From Verrucomicrobiales bacterium (lineage in GTDB: Bacteria; Verrucomicrobiota; Verrucomicrobiia; Verrucomicrobiales; DEV007): a stretch of DNA of 64,000 nucleotides. The stretch is taken from positions 124,001 through 188,000 of the forward strand of contig PAAG01000014.1 of NCBI GenBank assembly GCA_002698785.1, in the 5' to 3' direction. The position numbers and the translations under genes were made by a program. The notes beneath the pieces were generated by a model, which saw nothing but the letters and a program-made list of their open reading frames with translations, made no database searches and was not told the DNA's origin. Shown in pieces: positions 44,403-54,096 of the stretch; the first letter of the stretch is position 1, and each line of letters opens with the position of its first letter.

Positions 44403-44993
44403 TTATAATCCTTTTTCAGCAAGAACAGTGGATTCGTGAATGAGGTTCTTTCGCAATCCTAGTGGCAGGCTCGAAATTTCTACTTCCGCCGACCCTCCGG
44501 AATGGGTAATGGAAACAGTCTCGTCTGCCACACCGGTAATTGTCACATCGGTGTAAGTCTCGCCAGCGATCGTTTGAACTTCCTTCAACCTGACGCCTTC
44601 AAATGACTTTCGAGTAGCGGCTTTCCACTGACCCAGTGCGCTTGCGGTGCTTTCACTCAACTTCTGGGCATTAGACAGGTAAGTCCTCACCTCTTCCAAC
44701 TCTTTCAGAGCCGCCAACTCCTCCTGTTTGATCTCATCAGACGATTCCTGACTCTTTTCGATTTTCTTGATCTCAGACTCAAGAGCTCGCTTCTCCTTGA
44801 GATAGTCACTCCAGCTCATCTCTTGTTCCTCGCCCCCGCCACCGCTACTGGTGGTTTCTTTTTTCTCCTTCGGCTCACTTGGAGCCTCTGGTGCCTCATC
44901 ATCACCGCCTCCCTGATCCAGACAACCAGAGAGAAGAAAGGTAGTGCAAATCACTACAATACTATATCGGAAGAGCCCTCGATCCATTTTCAT
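44403..44993 (-). CDS. Lipoprotein with coiled coil and small beta domain
   Basis: The track frame begins at 45281 and reads across the tRNA gene. The true start is the ATG at 44993 (MKMDRGLFRYSIVVICTTFLLSGCLDQ), giving 196 residues with a lipobox LSGC. A low-complexity linker follows, then a coiled coil (about 60-110) and a C-terminal beta segment (TYTDVTITGVADETVSITHSG...EISSLPLGLR) resembling that of the neighbouring 314-residue protein. The two genes lie 27 bp apart and probably form an operon making two related envelope proteins. Function unknown. Confidence 0.7.
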   Translation of the reverse strand: MKMDRGLFRYSIVVICTTFLLSGCLDQGGGDDEAPEAPSEPKEKKETTSSGGGGEEQEMSWSDYLKEKRALESEIKKIEKSQESSDEIKQEELAALKELEEVRTYLSNAQKLSESTASALGQWKAATRKSFEGVRLKEVQTIAGETYTDVTITGVADETVSITHSGGSAEVEISSLPLGLRKNLIHESTVLAEKGL

Positions 44994-45096
44994 ATGTATC
45001 AAATTGGATACGCAGGGGTGAAATTCAAGGAGATATACGAATCTTTTACGTTGCCCTGTTTGACAACACGCCCTGCAAAACAGGGTCGTTTCCTTC

Positions 45097-45124
45097 TTGA
45101 TTTCCTCCGAAGCCCAATTAGACT
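45097..45124 (+). promoter_or_regulatory. Promoter candidate of tRNA-Leu
   Basis: TTGATT (45097-45102), a 16-bp spacer and TAGACT (45119-45124) lie about 20 bp before the 5' end of the tRNA. Confidence 0.4.
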
Positions 45125-45142
45125 CTGCGCTCGCCCAAAAAA

Positions 45143-45224
45143 GCCGGTGTGGCGGAATTGGTAGACGCGCGCGATTCAAAATCGCGTTCCTTCGGGAGTG
45201 CGGGTTCGATTCCCGCCGCCGGTA
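45143..45224 (+). tRNA. tRNA-Leu, anticodon CAA
   Basis: The 82-nt sequence starts GCCGGTGTGGCGGAATTGGT (acceptor and D arm). The anticodon loop TTCAAAA carries CAA (codon UUG). A short variable arm (about CGTTCCTTCGGGAGTG) suits a class II tRNA. The T arm is GCGGG-TTCGATT-CCCGC, and the 3' acceptor strand CGCCGGT is followed by discriminator A. G1-T72 and T6-G67 are wobble pairs. CCA is not encoded. It lies on the plus strand between two minus-strand genes. Confidence 0.96.
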
Positions 45225-45268
45225 TTTGAGGGCTTGAGGTTCAAAACAAGAGAAGTCGCTGCTTTCTC

Positions 45269-45952
45269 TCAGCCTTGGCAAAGGTGATCGATATCGGTTA
45301 GCTTTCCAAAAACGATCAGGTAATCCCCCTCTTTCAGCAGAGTATCCGGCCCCGGGGTGCCCACCACCTTCGATCCCTTCTCCGGGATCTCCGACTCCTC
45401 TTCGCTCCTGGGTGCCTTGCGGATCGTAATTAGGTTCAGGCGATACTTCTTTCGAAGCTTCGCCTCTTCCACCGTCTGGCCGACCATGAAATCCGGGACC
45501 GCCATTTCTACAATTCCGTGCTCTGCATCGAGACCAAAATAGCGGCGCACAGCCTCATTGGATAACTGCCTGGAAAAATAGGCTGCAGCCATTGTCTCAG
45601 CGCGAATTTTCCCGGAAACTTTCATCAAATCCAGGAGGCGGGCGTGCACGTCGTTGATTACACGGGTATACACGTTTTTTACGCCAAGGTCCTGACAATG
45701 CGCGGTAATGACGAGACTCGCCTCAAATGCCTCTCCGATAGCCACGATTGCCGTATCCACCTGACCAACTCCGATCTGCTCCAGTGCCTCAAGTTCCGTG
45801 CCATCCGCTTCGACGGCGAGAACGCTCAATTCCTGAAGGTCTTTCAAATGGGTGGAATCATTGTCGACAGCAATAACTTCGTGTCCTGACTCTGCCAGCT
45901 CCCTGCACAGGGAAGCTCCAAAATATCCAAGTCCAATCACAGCAAATTTCAT
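45269..45952 (-). CDS. trkA: Potassium-uptake regulatory subunit TrkA/KtrA (RCK protein)
   Basis: The 227-residue protein has a Rossmann RCK_N domain (MKFAVIGLGYFGASLCRELAESGHEVIAVD...) and an RCK_C domain (about 140-227, VEMAVPDFMVGQTVEEAKL ... DYLIVFG). It is the size of KtrA, half that of Escherichia coli TrkA. Such subunits form cytosolic rings that gate the membrane pore in response to nucleotides. The pore gene lies directly upstream on the same strand (35-bp gap), as in KtrAB operons. Confidence 0.93.
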   Translation of the reverse strand: MKFAVIGLGYFGASLCRELAESGHEVIAVDNDSTHLKDLQELSVLAVEADGTELEALEQIGVGQVDTAIVAIGEAFEASLVITAHCQDLGVKNVYTRVINDVHARLLDLMKVSGKIRAETMAAAYFSRQLSNEAVRRYFGLDAEHGIVEMAVPDFMVGQTVEEAKLRKKYRLNLITIRKAPRSEEESEIPEKGSKVVGTPGPDTLLKEGDYLIVFGKLTDIDHLCQG

Positions 45953-45987
45953 AGGTCTTCCCTCGTTTTTTGATTGTCAGAAAAAAT

Positions 45988-47790
45988 TCAGTTTAGAGGA
46001 AGATGCCCTTCCATTAATTCATATCTTCTCGGTGATCGGCACCCTCCAATCGTGAGAACTAATGTGAGAAGTCCTACCCTCCCGGCGAACATGCTCACGA
46101 TGATGATCACTTTCCCAAAGGTATTCAGTTCACCCGTTATGCCCCTTGAAATCCCCACCGTCCCGAATGCACTAAAACACTCAAAAACAACGTCCGTGGG
46201 ATCAAGCTCGGGGTGAGTAAAACTGATTAGGAAGATCATCGCGACCACCCACAAGACCGACAAGACGATCGTCGCAGATGTGCGTTCCACAATATCTTTG
46301 GGAATTCTCCGCTGGAAAAGATGGAGTGATGGATGGCCTCGAATCAGTCGCCCCAACTCCCCGAGAGCCACGGCAAAAGTCGTAGTTTTCACTCCTCCGG
46401 CTGTCCCGCCCGGACTCCCCCCAATGAACATGAGGAAACAGAGAACCACGACGCCCGCGAAATTGTAGCTGGCGAAACTGTTGATATTAAATCCGGCCGT
46501 TCTGGTTGTGACGCTGTTGAAGACTGCATCCCAGATGCCCTTCGAAGAGACCGGCTCCGCCGCTACCCAGAGAAGCAGCACCGCCCCGCCAAGCAGCAGG
46601 CTGACTGTTGAAATGAGAGCAAGCTTGGTGTGGAGCTTGACTCGTTTCCCAAAGTACAAACGAGAGACAAAACGCGACCGGGGAAGAAAAATACGCAACG
46701 TCCGAGCGAGCAGCCTCCGGGCGAGGCGAGGAAGATCTTCCAGGACAGCAAACCCGATTCCACCAGTAATGATCAGGAGCATGATCACACACTGAAAAGG
46801 CCTATTTTCGACTAGATCAGATCGAGCAAGCCCCTCGGAAAAGGTAGAAAAGCCTGCATTACAGAATGCAGAGATGGAGTGGAAAACGGAACTCCACCAT
46901 CGTTGCGTGTTCGACAGTTCCAGATCCCGCCAACTCCAATGGATGAACAAAGCTCCGGCAAGTTCTACAACAAGTGTCAAAACGACAATACGAGCCACAA
47001 AACTACCCATAGCCCCCAAGTTTTCGTCACTGAAAAGCTCCCCAAGATTGGCCGTGTCTCGCAAAGAGATCCCCTGTCCCAGAACCAGTGCGAGGAAATA
47101 CGTAAGCGTCATGATACCCAGCCCCCCGCATTGGATGAGAAACAAGATCACGAACTGCCCATGCGGGGTAAAAGCGTGCTCCGTGTCGACGACGATTAGA
47201 CCGGTTACACAAATCGCGCTCGTGCTCGTAAACCACGCATCCAACCACGAGATACCATCGACCGTTGCATTTGGAGTCTTCAACATCAGTGTCCCCACCC
47301 CCGTCGCGAGCGCAAAACTCCCAACGAACAAAACCCCAGGGCTCAACCGATGAAAAATGGCAATGCGAGTAACTCTGATAAAACGGAAAAAGAGAGGCAC
47401 GAGGAGAGTCACCTGAACAGCAAGGAGAGCAGACAGCGCAGCAGTTCGAGGAGAAACATATCCACCAAAGAGATCTCGCAGAGGGTGCTCAAGCCCGAAT
47501 CTTCCGGCGGCCAGAACTACCAGCATCACGATCAGCGCATACCGCTTGTATTTTGAACGAGGAAATTGATACCAGGCTAGCCCCGCCTCAGCAACGAGAG
47601 CCAGAATGACCAGCCCCCAGGTAATCGATTCAGAAATAGAGGCGTGATGGAGAGTAAGATCCCAACCCAATTCCCAAATCAAGAGTCCCATCGCACACAG
47701 GCCGATAACAACCTGTAGCCCCACCAGCCGCGACCTCATCGGATCAGGTCGTGCATCTGGTGTGTCCGATGTTAACTCAAATTCAGCCAT
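45988..47790 (-). CDS. trkH: TrkH/KtrB-family potassium transporter pore
   Basis: The frame begins GTG-ATG, so the start is probably the ATG at 47790, giving 600 residues. About ten or more membrane segments include P-loop-like filter segments (TSTSAICVTGLIVVDTEHAFT, SAFCNAGFSTFSEG, TRTAGFNINSF, SAFGTVGISRG), each with the conserved filter Gly. It is an inner-membrane K+ (or Na+/K+) uptake protein. The first about 140 residues add extra membrane helices compared with KtrB. The TrkA/KtrA gene follows. Confidence 0.93.
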   Translation of the reverse strand: MAEFELTSDTPDARPDPMRSRLVGLQVVIGLCAMGLLIWELGWDLTLHHASISESITWGLVILALVAEAGLAWYQFPRSKYKRYALIVMLVVLAAGRFGLEHPLRDLFGGYVSPRTAALSALLAVQVTLLVPLFFRFIRVTRIAIFHRLSPGVLFVGSFALATGVGTLMLKTPNATVDGISWLDAWFTSTSAICVTGLIVVDTEHAFTPHGQFVILFLIQCGGLGIMTLTYFLALVLGQGISLRDTANLGELFSDENLGAMGSFVARIVVLTLVVELAGALFIHWSWRDLELSNTQRWWSSVFHSISAFCNAGFSTFSEGLARSDLVENRPFQCVIMLLIITGGIGFAVLEDLPRLARRLLARTLRIFLPRSRFVSRLYFGKRVKLHTKLALISTVSLLLGGAVLLLWVAAEPVSSKGIWDAVFNSVTTRTAGFNINSFASYNFAGVVVLCFLMFIGGSPGGTAGGVKTTTFAVALGELGRLIRGHPSLHLFQRRIPKDIVERTSATIVLSVLWVVAMIFLISFTHPELDPTDVVFECFSAFGTVGISRGITGELNTFGKVIIIVSMFAGRVGLLTLVLTIGGCRSPRRYELMEGHLPLN

Positions 47791-47902
47791 CACCGCCGAT
47801 AGATGCGATCACAGTGGTCCGTCAGGACTCTCGTGTCCAGTCCTGCTCCTGTCGCAGTCGATGAAAACCGGAAACCCGGACTTTGCGCCCGGAAGGGACT
47901 CG

Positions 47903-49588
47903 CTACCCTTTCCGCTGTTGTTCCCGTATCGAAAGCAGGTCTTTCATGACATTTGCCAGACTCCCTTCCCAGCTCGCGGATCCGAAGGCGTCGTGAATTT
48001 CCCGATAGAGTCCGTAAATCTTCTCATATACCGCCTGGTTCTCCGGAATAGGCTCGTAGGAGACGTCCCGAAGACGACAACACCTCGACTGCACATCTTT
48101 CAACTCGGCATCGCCTCCGCAAACGGCTCCGAAAATAGCTGCTCCTAAAGCGCAAGTCTGGTCGCTGGCAGCGACTTGCAATGGCCGACCGAGAATATCG
48201 GCGTAAATCTGCATCAATGTAGCGTTTTTGACCGCCAGACCTCCCGTGTTTATCACTCGGTCGACAGGGATTCCATATTCCTCCATCCTTTTGATGATGG
48301 TAAGAGCCCCAAAAGCCGTAGCCTCGATCAGTGTGCGATAGATTTCATGAGCCTCCGTATGCAACGTCTGCCCCAGAATTAGCCCAGTGAGCCGCACATC
48401 GACGAGGATCGTGCGATTTCCATTGTTCCAATCAAGCGCCAACAAACCCGTTTCCCCCGGCTTCAGCACAGAAAGACGCCGTTCCATTTCCATGAACTTT
48501 TCATCGACAGTAAAGCCATAGGACTCGGGAACGAGGTGATTCACAAACCAGAGAAAAATATCCCCCACCGCAGATTGCCCAGCTTCCACCCCGTAGTGCC
48601 CGGGCAAAACAGAACCGTCGACAACGCCACAAACACCGGGAACGTCAGCCAAGTCTGCCTGATTCGGTAGAACCGTAATGTCACACGTGCTCGTGCCAAG
48701 AATCTTCACCAGAGTCCCCTCCGCTACTCCTGAGCCCACCGCTCCCATGTGTGCATCGAAGGCACCTACGGCAACAGATATCCCTGCCTTCAGTCCCAGC
48801 TTCTCTGCCCACTCATCAGTGAGTTCGCCAGCTTTCTTATCAGAAGGCCACGCTTTGTCGAACAGTCGATCTCGGAGCGAAGCCAGGTCTGGATCGAGAG
48901 CCGCCAGAAACTCCTTGTCTGGCAATCCATTCCAATCCTCTGCATACATCGCCTTGTGCCCGGCTGCACAGACACTCCGGACTACGTTTTCTGGCTTCTG
49001 GTTACCAGTAAGAACTGCCGGCAACCAATCACAATGCTCCACCCAGGAGTAGGCTGCGGCAAATACCTCCAGATCTGCTTTCTTGCAGTGCCATATCTTG
49101 CTCCACCACCATTCGCTGGAATACGTTCCCCCGCATTTGGCTAGGTATTCCGGTCGCATTTCCTCGGCTTTCGCAGTAATGGCTGCCGCTTCTTCGTGTG
49201 AAGTGTGGTCCTTCCAGAGCCAGACGTGGGCGTTCAAATTGTCTTTGAACTCAGGCGTCAACGCCAGAGGGGTGCCCTCCTCATTAACGGGAATCGGAGT
49301 GCTGCCGGTAGTATCGATGCCGAGCCCGATGATCGAAGCTGGATCAAAGGAATCATCCTTCTCTTTCGCCTGTTCGACAGCCCCTCTCACAATGTCTATG
49401 ATCCCATCGAGATAGTCCTGAGGGTTCTGACGAGCGACATTAGGATCAGAAGGATCAGTAAGAATTCCGAGACTCCCAGACGGATAAGCGAAAACCTTTG
49501 ATCCCAGCTCTTCTCCCGTGTCGATGTTTACAAGCAACGACCGGCAAGAGTTGGTTCCATAATCAAGACCAATAGCAAAGCGACTCAT
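47903..49588 (-). CDS. araB: L-ribulokinase
   Basis: The start is the ATG at 49588 (MSRFAIGLDYGTNSCRSLLVN), giving 561 residues. FGGY-kinase features are complete: the N-terminal phosphate-binding LDYGTNSCRS, GLGIDTTGSTPIPV, VGAFDAHMGAVG, LGTSTCDI, and the C-terminal GGLAVKNATLMQIYADILG and CALGAAIFGA. It phosphorylates L-ribulose in arabinose catabolism. No araA, araD or arabinose regulator is in the window, so the gene stands alone here. Confidence 0.93.
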   Translation of the reverse strand: MSRFAIGLDYGTNSCRSLLVNIDTGEELGSKVFAYPSGSLGILTDPSDPNVARQNPQDYLDGIIDIVRGAVEQAKEKDDSFDPASIIGLGIDTTGSTPIPVNEEGTPLALTPEFKDNLNAHVWLWKDHTSHEEAAAITAKAEEMRPEYLAKCGGTYSSEWWWSKIWHCKKADLEVFAAAYSWVEHCDWLPAVLTGNQKPENVVRSVCAAGHKAMYAEDWNGLPDKEFLAALDPDLASLRDRLFDKAWPSDKKAGELTDEWAEKLGLKAGISVAVGAFDAHMGAVGSGVAEGTLVKILGTSTCDITVLPNQADLADVPGVCGVVDGSVLPGHYGVEAGQSAVGDIFLWFVNHLVPESYGFTVDEKFMEMERRLSVLKPGETGLLALDWNNGNRTILVDVRLTGLILGQTLHTEAHEIYRTLIEATAFGALTIIKRMEEYGIPVDRVINTGGLAVKNATLMQIYADILGRPLQVAASDQTCALGAAIFGAVCGGDAELKDVQSRCCRLRDVSYEPIPENQAVYEKIYGLYREIHDAFGSASWEGSLANVMKDLLSIREQQRKG

Positions 49589-49725
49589 GTGGCACCCGGT
49601 ATAGGTGATGGATGTGACTGGTGCAATGCTCGAATTTTTCGAAATTACGCCTGTGAGATTTCTCACCAACACGAATGTATTCCGTTTGCATCAACGCCCA
49701 AACCCGACTTGATTATCTGAGATCG

Positions 49726-50196
49726 ATGGAAATCTTTATTGCTGATATACCGGATGAAGGATTGATTCGCGAAGGGGAATTGCCGGTGTCGATTTTTGAT
49801 CTTGCTGAAGACGATCCAATTCGTCCCTCAGGTCCCGTTCAATTTCACGCTGAAATCTTTCTCGTAGACGATGTGGTCACTTTCTCGGGGTGGCTCCGTG
49901 GAAAATTCGAGCTCCAATGCTCCACCTGCCTGGAGTACGTGGACTACGAAGCTGATTTCTCCGACTGGTGTTCCGACCTTGATTTGGAGGAAGGACAACA
50001 GAGTTTTGAAATTGGAGAAGTCGTTCGAGAAGATTTTCTCCTCGAATTACCTTCGTATCCCCGCTGCGATGAGATCGTCGAGGACAGGACTTGCCCCAAA
50101 GCAGAACTGATCGAACAGTATGAGAGCGACCCCTCCTCCGAACCCGGAGAAGACGCGGACAGAGATGTCTGGGGAGCTCTCGACAAGTGGCAGTGA
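49726..50196 (+). CDS. YceD-family protein (DUF177), possible 23S rRNA accumulation factor
   Basis: The start is the ATG at 49726 (MEIFIADIPDEGLIREGELP), giving 156 residues. The central ELQCSTCLEYVDYEADFSDW and the later YPRCDEIVEDRTC match YceD; the Cys pairs could bind zinc. In most bacteria yceD sits just ahead of rpmF (ribosomal protein L32). Here glnS follows instead after 90 bp and no L32 frame is seen. It is divergent from the ribulokinase gene. Confidence 0.82.
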   Translation: MEIFIADIPDEGLIREGELPVSIFDLAEDDPIRPSGPVQFHAEIFLVDDVVTFSGWLRGKFELQCSTCLEYVDYEADFSDWCSDLDLEEGQQSFEIGEVVREDFLLELPSYPRCDEIVEDRTCPKAELIEQYESDPSSEPGEDADRDVWGALDKWQ

Positions 50197-50286
50197 ACGG
50201 TTTCTTGCACCGTTTGGACAATCATCTCCTGTCGGATCGTTGCGACTTGAGAAAAACCGGGTAGTTTCCGGCCTTAGATATTATTA

Positions 50287-51963
<1,677 letters not shown>

Positions 51964-51979
51964 TATCCTGCCAGTGTGA

Positions 51980-52525
51980 CTAGTTAGAGGGAAGATCGAG
52001 TATATAACTCGACTCTCCCGGAAAGAGAACGTTGAATCGTTCCACCTCTTTTCCCCCAAACGAATTGCGAAAAATCACGCTCAACTCTCCGCTTTTATCT
52101 GCGATGATTCGGTAACCAGTTCCACCTTGAGGAACTTCAATGACCGCAGTACCAGTCAGCATAACAGGGTCCTCGTCGCCAGACAGTTTATCCGAATCGA
52201 TGCCAGTAAATTCGAAAAGGAATTTCGGCGATATCTGCTGATCAGGCTCAAACTGGAAAAAGACCGTTGTATCGATAAGGCGCTGGGCCTGCTCTTGAAG
52301 CTCCTTTTTTTCATCCTCCGAAAAAAGCTTCAACACTCTGTAATAGAGATAAGGTTCGTTCTCCGGATCATCCGTAAAACTTCGTGGATCGATTTCTACT
52401 TCGATTGATGCCGTTTTCCCGACGAAGTCAGTTTTCACCGGAATATCAGGAACCGGATGAGATTGGACTGTCCAGACAAACAAGAGGTTGGCCCAAACAA
52501 TCAGGATTACGGTTTTCGGTCTCAT
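51980..52525 (-). CDS. Exported protein of unknown function
   Basis: The start is the ATG at 52525 (MRPKTVILIVWANLLFVWTVQSHPVPD), giving 181 residues with a signal peptide; an upstream ATG at 52543 is possible. The mature protein begins HPVPDIPVKTDFVGKTASIEVEIDP and has a beta-sandwich look with one helical insert (EDEKKELQEQAQRLID). The HPxPD start followed by a beta domain recalls the N-terminal part of some HupE/UreJ-type exported proteins, but no membrane part is present. Function unknown. Confidence 0.65.
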   Translation of the reverse strand: MRPKTVILIVWANLLFVWTVQSHPVPDIPVKTDFVGKTASIEVEIDPRSFTDDPENEPYLYYRVLKLFSEDEKKELQEQAQRLIDTTVFFQFEPDQQISPKFLFEFTGIDSDKLSGDEDPVMLTGTAVIEVPQGGTGYRIIADKSGELSVIFRNSFGGKEVERFNVLFPGESSYILDLPSN

Positions 52526-52647
52526 TGGGGGCAAAAAAGGCATGTGGCGTAGGAGAGCCGAATTCAGGCAATTCATTTCATGCTTGCATTCAGAACACAA
52601 TCTCCCACATGATCTTTATACAGATTCGAACCAACAGTGCAATACCA

Positions 52648-52941
52648 ATGAAAACCCTACTGATAGCAATCGCCGCGATTTTCACTCTAGCTGGATCCGT
52701 CTATGCCGGGTGTGGAAAAAAAGTAACGGACGAAGGTGCGCTTTCCTCGTATGACGCGGAAACGAAGATGATTATCGTCAAAGCTGAAGACGGCGAAGAA
52801 GCAAAGCTCACCATCACCAAAGACACCGTCGTAAAAGACTCCGAAGGCAAGGAAGTGGCCCTCGAAGATCTCGTCGAGAAGTCTGTGAAGGTAATCAGCG
52901 AGCACAAGAAAGTCGACTCGGTCGAGGCAAAAGCCTCCTGA
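52648..52941 (+). CDS. Small exported protein
   Basis: The 97-residue protein starts MKTLLIAIAAIFTLAGSVYAGCGKK, with a signal peptide that may be cleaved before GCGKK (a marginal lipobox is also possible). The mature part (about 77 residues) is Lys/Glu-rich with two beta-hairpin-like segments, KMIIVKAEDGEEAKLTITKDT and VVKDSEGKEVALEDL, resembling the small beta-barrel of a DUF5666-like domain. It is divergent from the preceding exported-protein gene and followed by a good terminator. Confidence 0.7.
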   Translation: MKTLLIAIAAIFTLAGSVYAGCGKKVTDEGALSSYDAETKMIIVKAEDGEEAKLTITKDTVVKDSEGKEVALEDLVEKSVKVISEHKKVDSVEAKAS

Positions 52942-52964
52942 TCGATTCCCTTTCAATTCGAAAC

Positions 52965-52997
52965 GCCCGGGACGATTGGCTCGTCACCGGGCTTTTT
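52965..52997 (+). terminator. Intrinsic terminator
   Basis: GCCCGG ... CCGGGC with an inner ACGA/TCGT pairing is followed by TTTTT, 24 bp after the stop of the small exported-protein gene. Confidence 0.7.
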
Positions 52998-53079
52998 CGT
53001 GCCCCCTCAAAGAACGCAATTCTGCACTTGCCCGGGTTTGATCGATCCGACATTGTCTCGGCAAACTTTCCTATCAAGC

Positions 53080-53676
53080 ATGAAAAAGACCTACACCATC
53101 CTACTTAGCACACTTCTCCTCGCAGCCTCGCCGCTAGTGCATGCCGAAGAGAAACTGGATCCAATCTTCAATGGTAAGGACCTTTCAGGATGGTCGGTAC
53201 CGGAAAACAATATCTGGTGGCTGGTAGAGGACGGTGTTCTCCAGGTGCGAAGCGGCCCCGAGAAGAAAGGTTCGATTCTCTGGACTGAAAAAGAATACGA
53301 AAATTTCGTGGTTGAGCTCGACTTCAAATTTGGGGAAGGAACAGTAGACTCAGGAGTGCATGTCAGGAATCAGGATCAGATTCAGATCGGCATTTCCGGA
53401 TCTCTCAAGCGCGATATGACAGGCTCTCCTTACATTCCGGGTAAAGGCTACCCTGTCGAAGCAGAAGGCGTAAAGGAGCTCCTGAAACTGGACGACTGGA
53501 ACCACATGCGGATCGAAGTGAAAGGAATGGAATACGTCTGCTTCTTGAACGGTGAGAAGGTGATGACCTACACGAGCGACACCGGCAAGCCCAAAGGTCC
53601 CATTGGTCTCCAACTTCATGGGAATAAGGAAATGGGGATCGACTTCAAGAATATCAAAGTCGCAGAATTGGATTAA
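53080..53676 (+). CDS. Secreted DUF1080 (3-keto-disaccharide hydrolase-like) protein
   Basis: The start is the ATG at 53080 (MKKTYTILLSTLLLAASPLVHA, a signal peptide), giving 198 residues. The single DUF1080 domain has PIFNGKDLSGWSVPENNIWW, VDSGVHVRNQDQIQIG and the closing PIGLQLHGNKEMGIDFKNI. It is shorter than the protein at 29 kb. It precedes the truncated globin gene by 35 bp on the same strand. Confidence 0.88.
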   Translation: MKKTYTILLSTLLLAASPLVHAEEKLDPIFNGKDLSGWSVPENNIWWLVEDGVLQVRSGPEKKGSILWTEKEYENFVVELDFKFGEGTVDSGVHVRNQDQIQIGISGSLKRDMTGSPYIPGKGYPVEAEGVKELLKLDDWNHMRIEVKGMEYVCFLNGEKVMTYTSDTGKPKGPIGLQLHGNKEMGIDFKNIKVAELD

Positions 53677-53711
53677 ATCCTGCTCTATTGCTCACAAAAC
53701 CTCAAAGCGAC

Positions 53712-54092
53712 ATGGAAGAAGACTCAATCTACGAACGTATCGGCGGACAACCTACAATCGACAGCCTTGTCGACAGTTTCTATGAAAAAGTTCTCGCTGA
53801 CCCGGAACTTTCCTCCTACTTCAAACACGCGCCGATGGATAAGCTCCGCACCATGCAGAGAGAGTTTTTCTCGTCTGCCACCGGTGGTCCGATTATCTAC
53901 AGCGGTCGCCCTCTGGGCCAGGTCCATGCCAATATGGCCATCAGCAAAAGAGAATTCCAGAGATTTACTGAGCACCTTCTCCAAACCCTCAAAGAAGTAG
54001 GGGTCGAAGAGAAAGATGCCTACGAAATCATCAGCCACGTAAACCTCTACGCGGATGAGATCACCAATGACGCAAACGCCGGCTACGATTGA
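53712..54092 (+). CDS. Group I truncated haemoglobin
   Basis: The start is the ATG at 53712 (MEEDSIYERIGGQPTID), giving 126 residues. Group I features: YERIGGQPTIDSLVDSFYEKVLADPEL, FFSSATGG and GQVHANMAISKREFQRF, with the proximal His in the VHANM block. TrHbN proteins bind O2 and NO and can protect against nitric oxide. It is convergent with the mono-haem protein gene (4-bp gap). Confidence 0.93.
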   Translation: MEEDSIYERIGGQPTIDSLVDSFYEKVLADPELSSYFKHAPMDKLRTMQREFFSSATGGPIIYSGRPLGQVHANMAISKREFQRFTEHLLQTLKEVGVEEKDAYEIISHVNLYADEITNDANAGYD

Positions 54093-54096
54093 TTGA

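Noticed and set aside
44994-45281. Extension of the lipoprotein frame across the tRNA gene
   Set aside because: It reads the tRNA-Leu antisense; the lipoprotein signal starts at the ATG at 44993.
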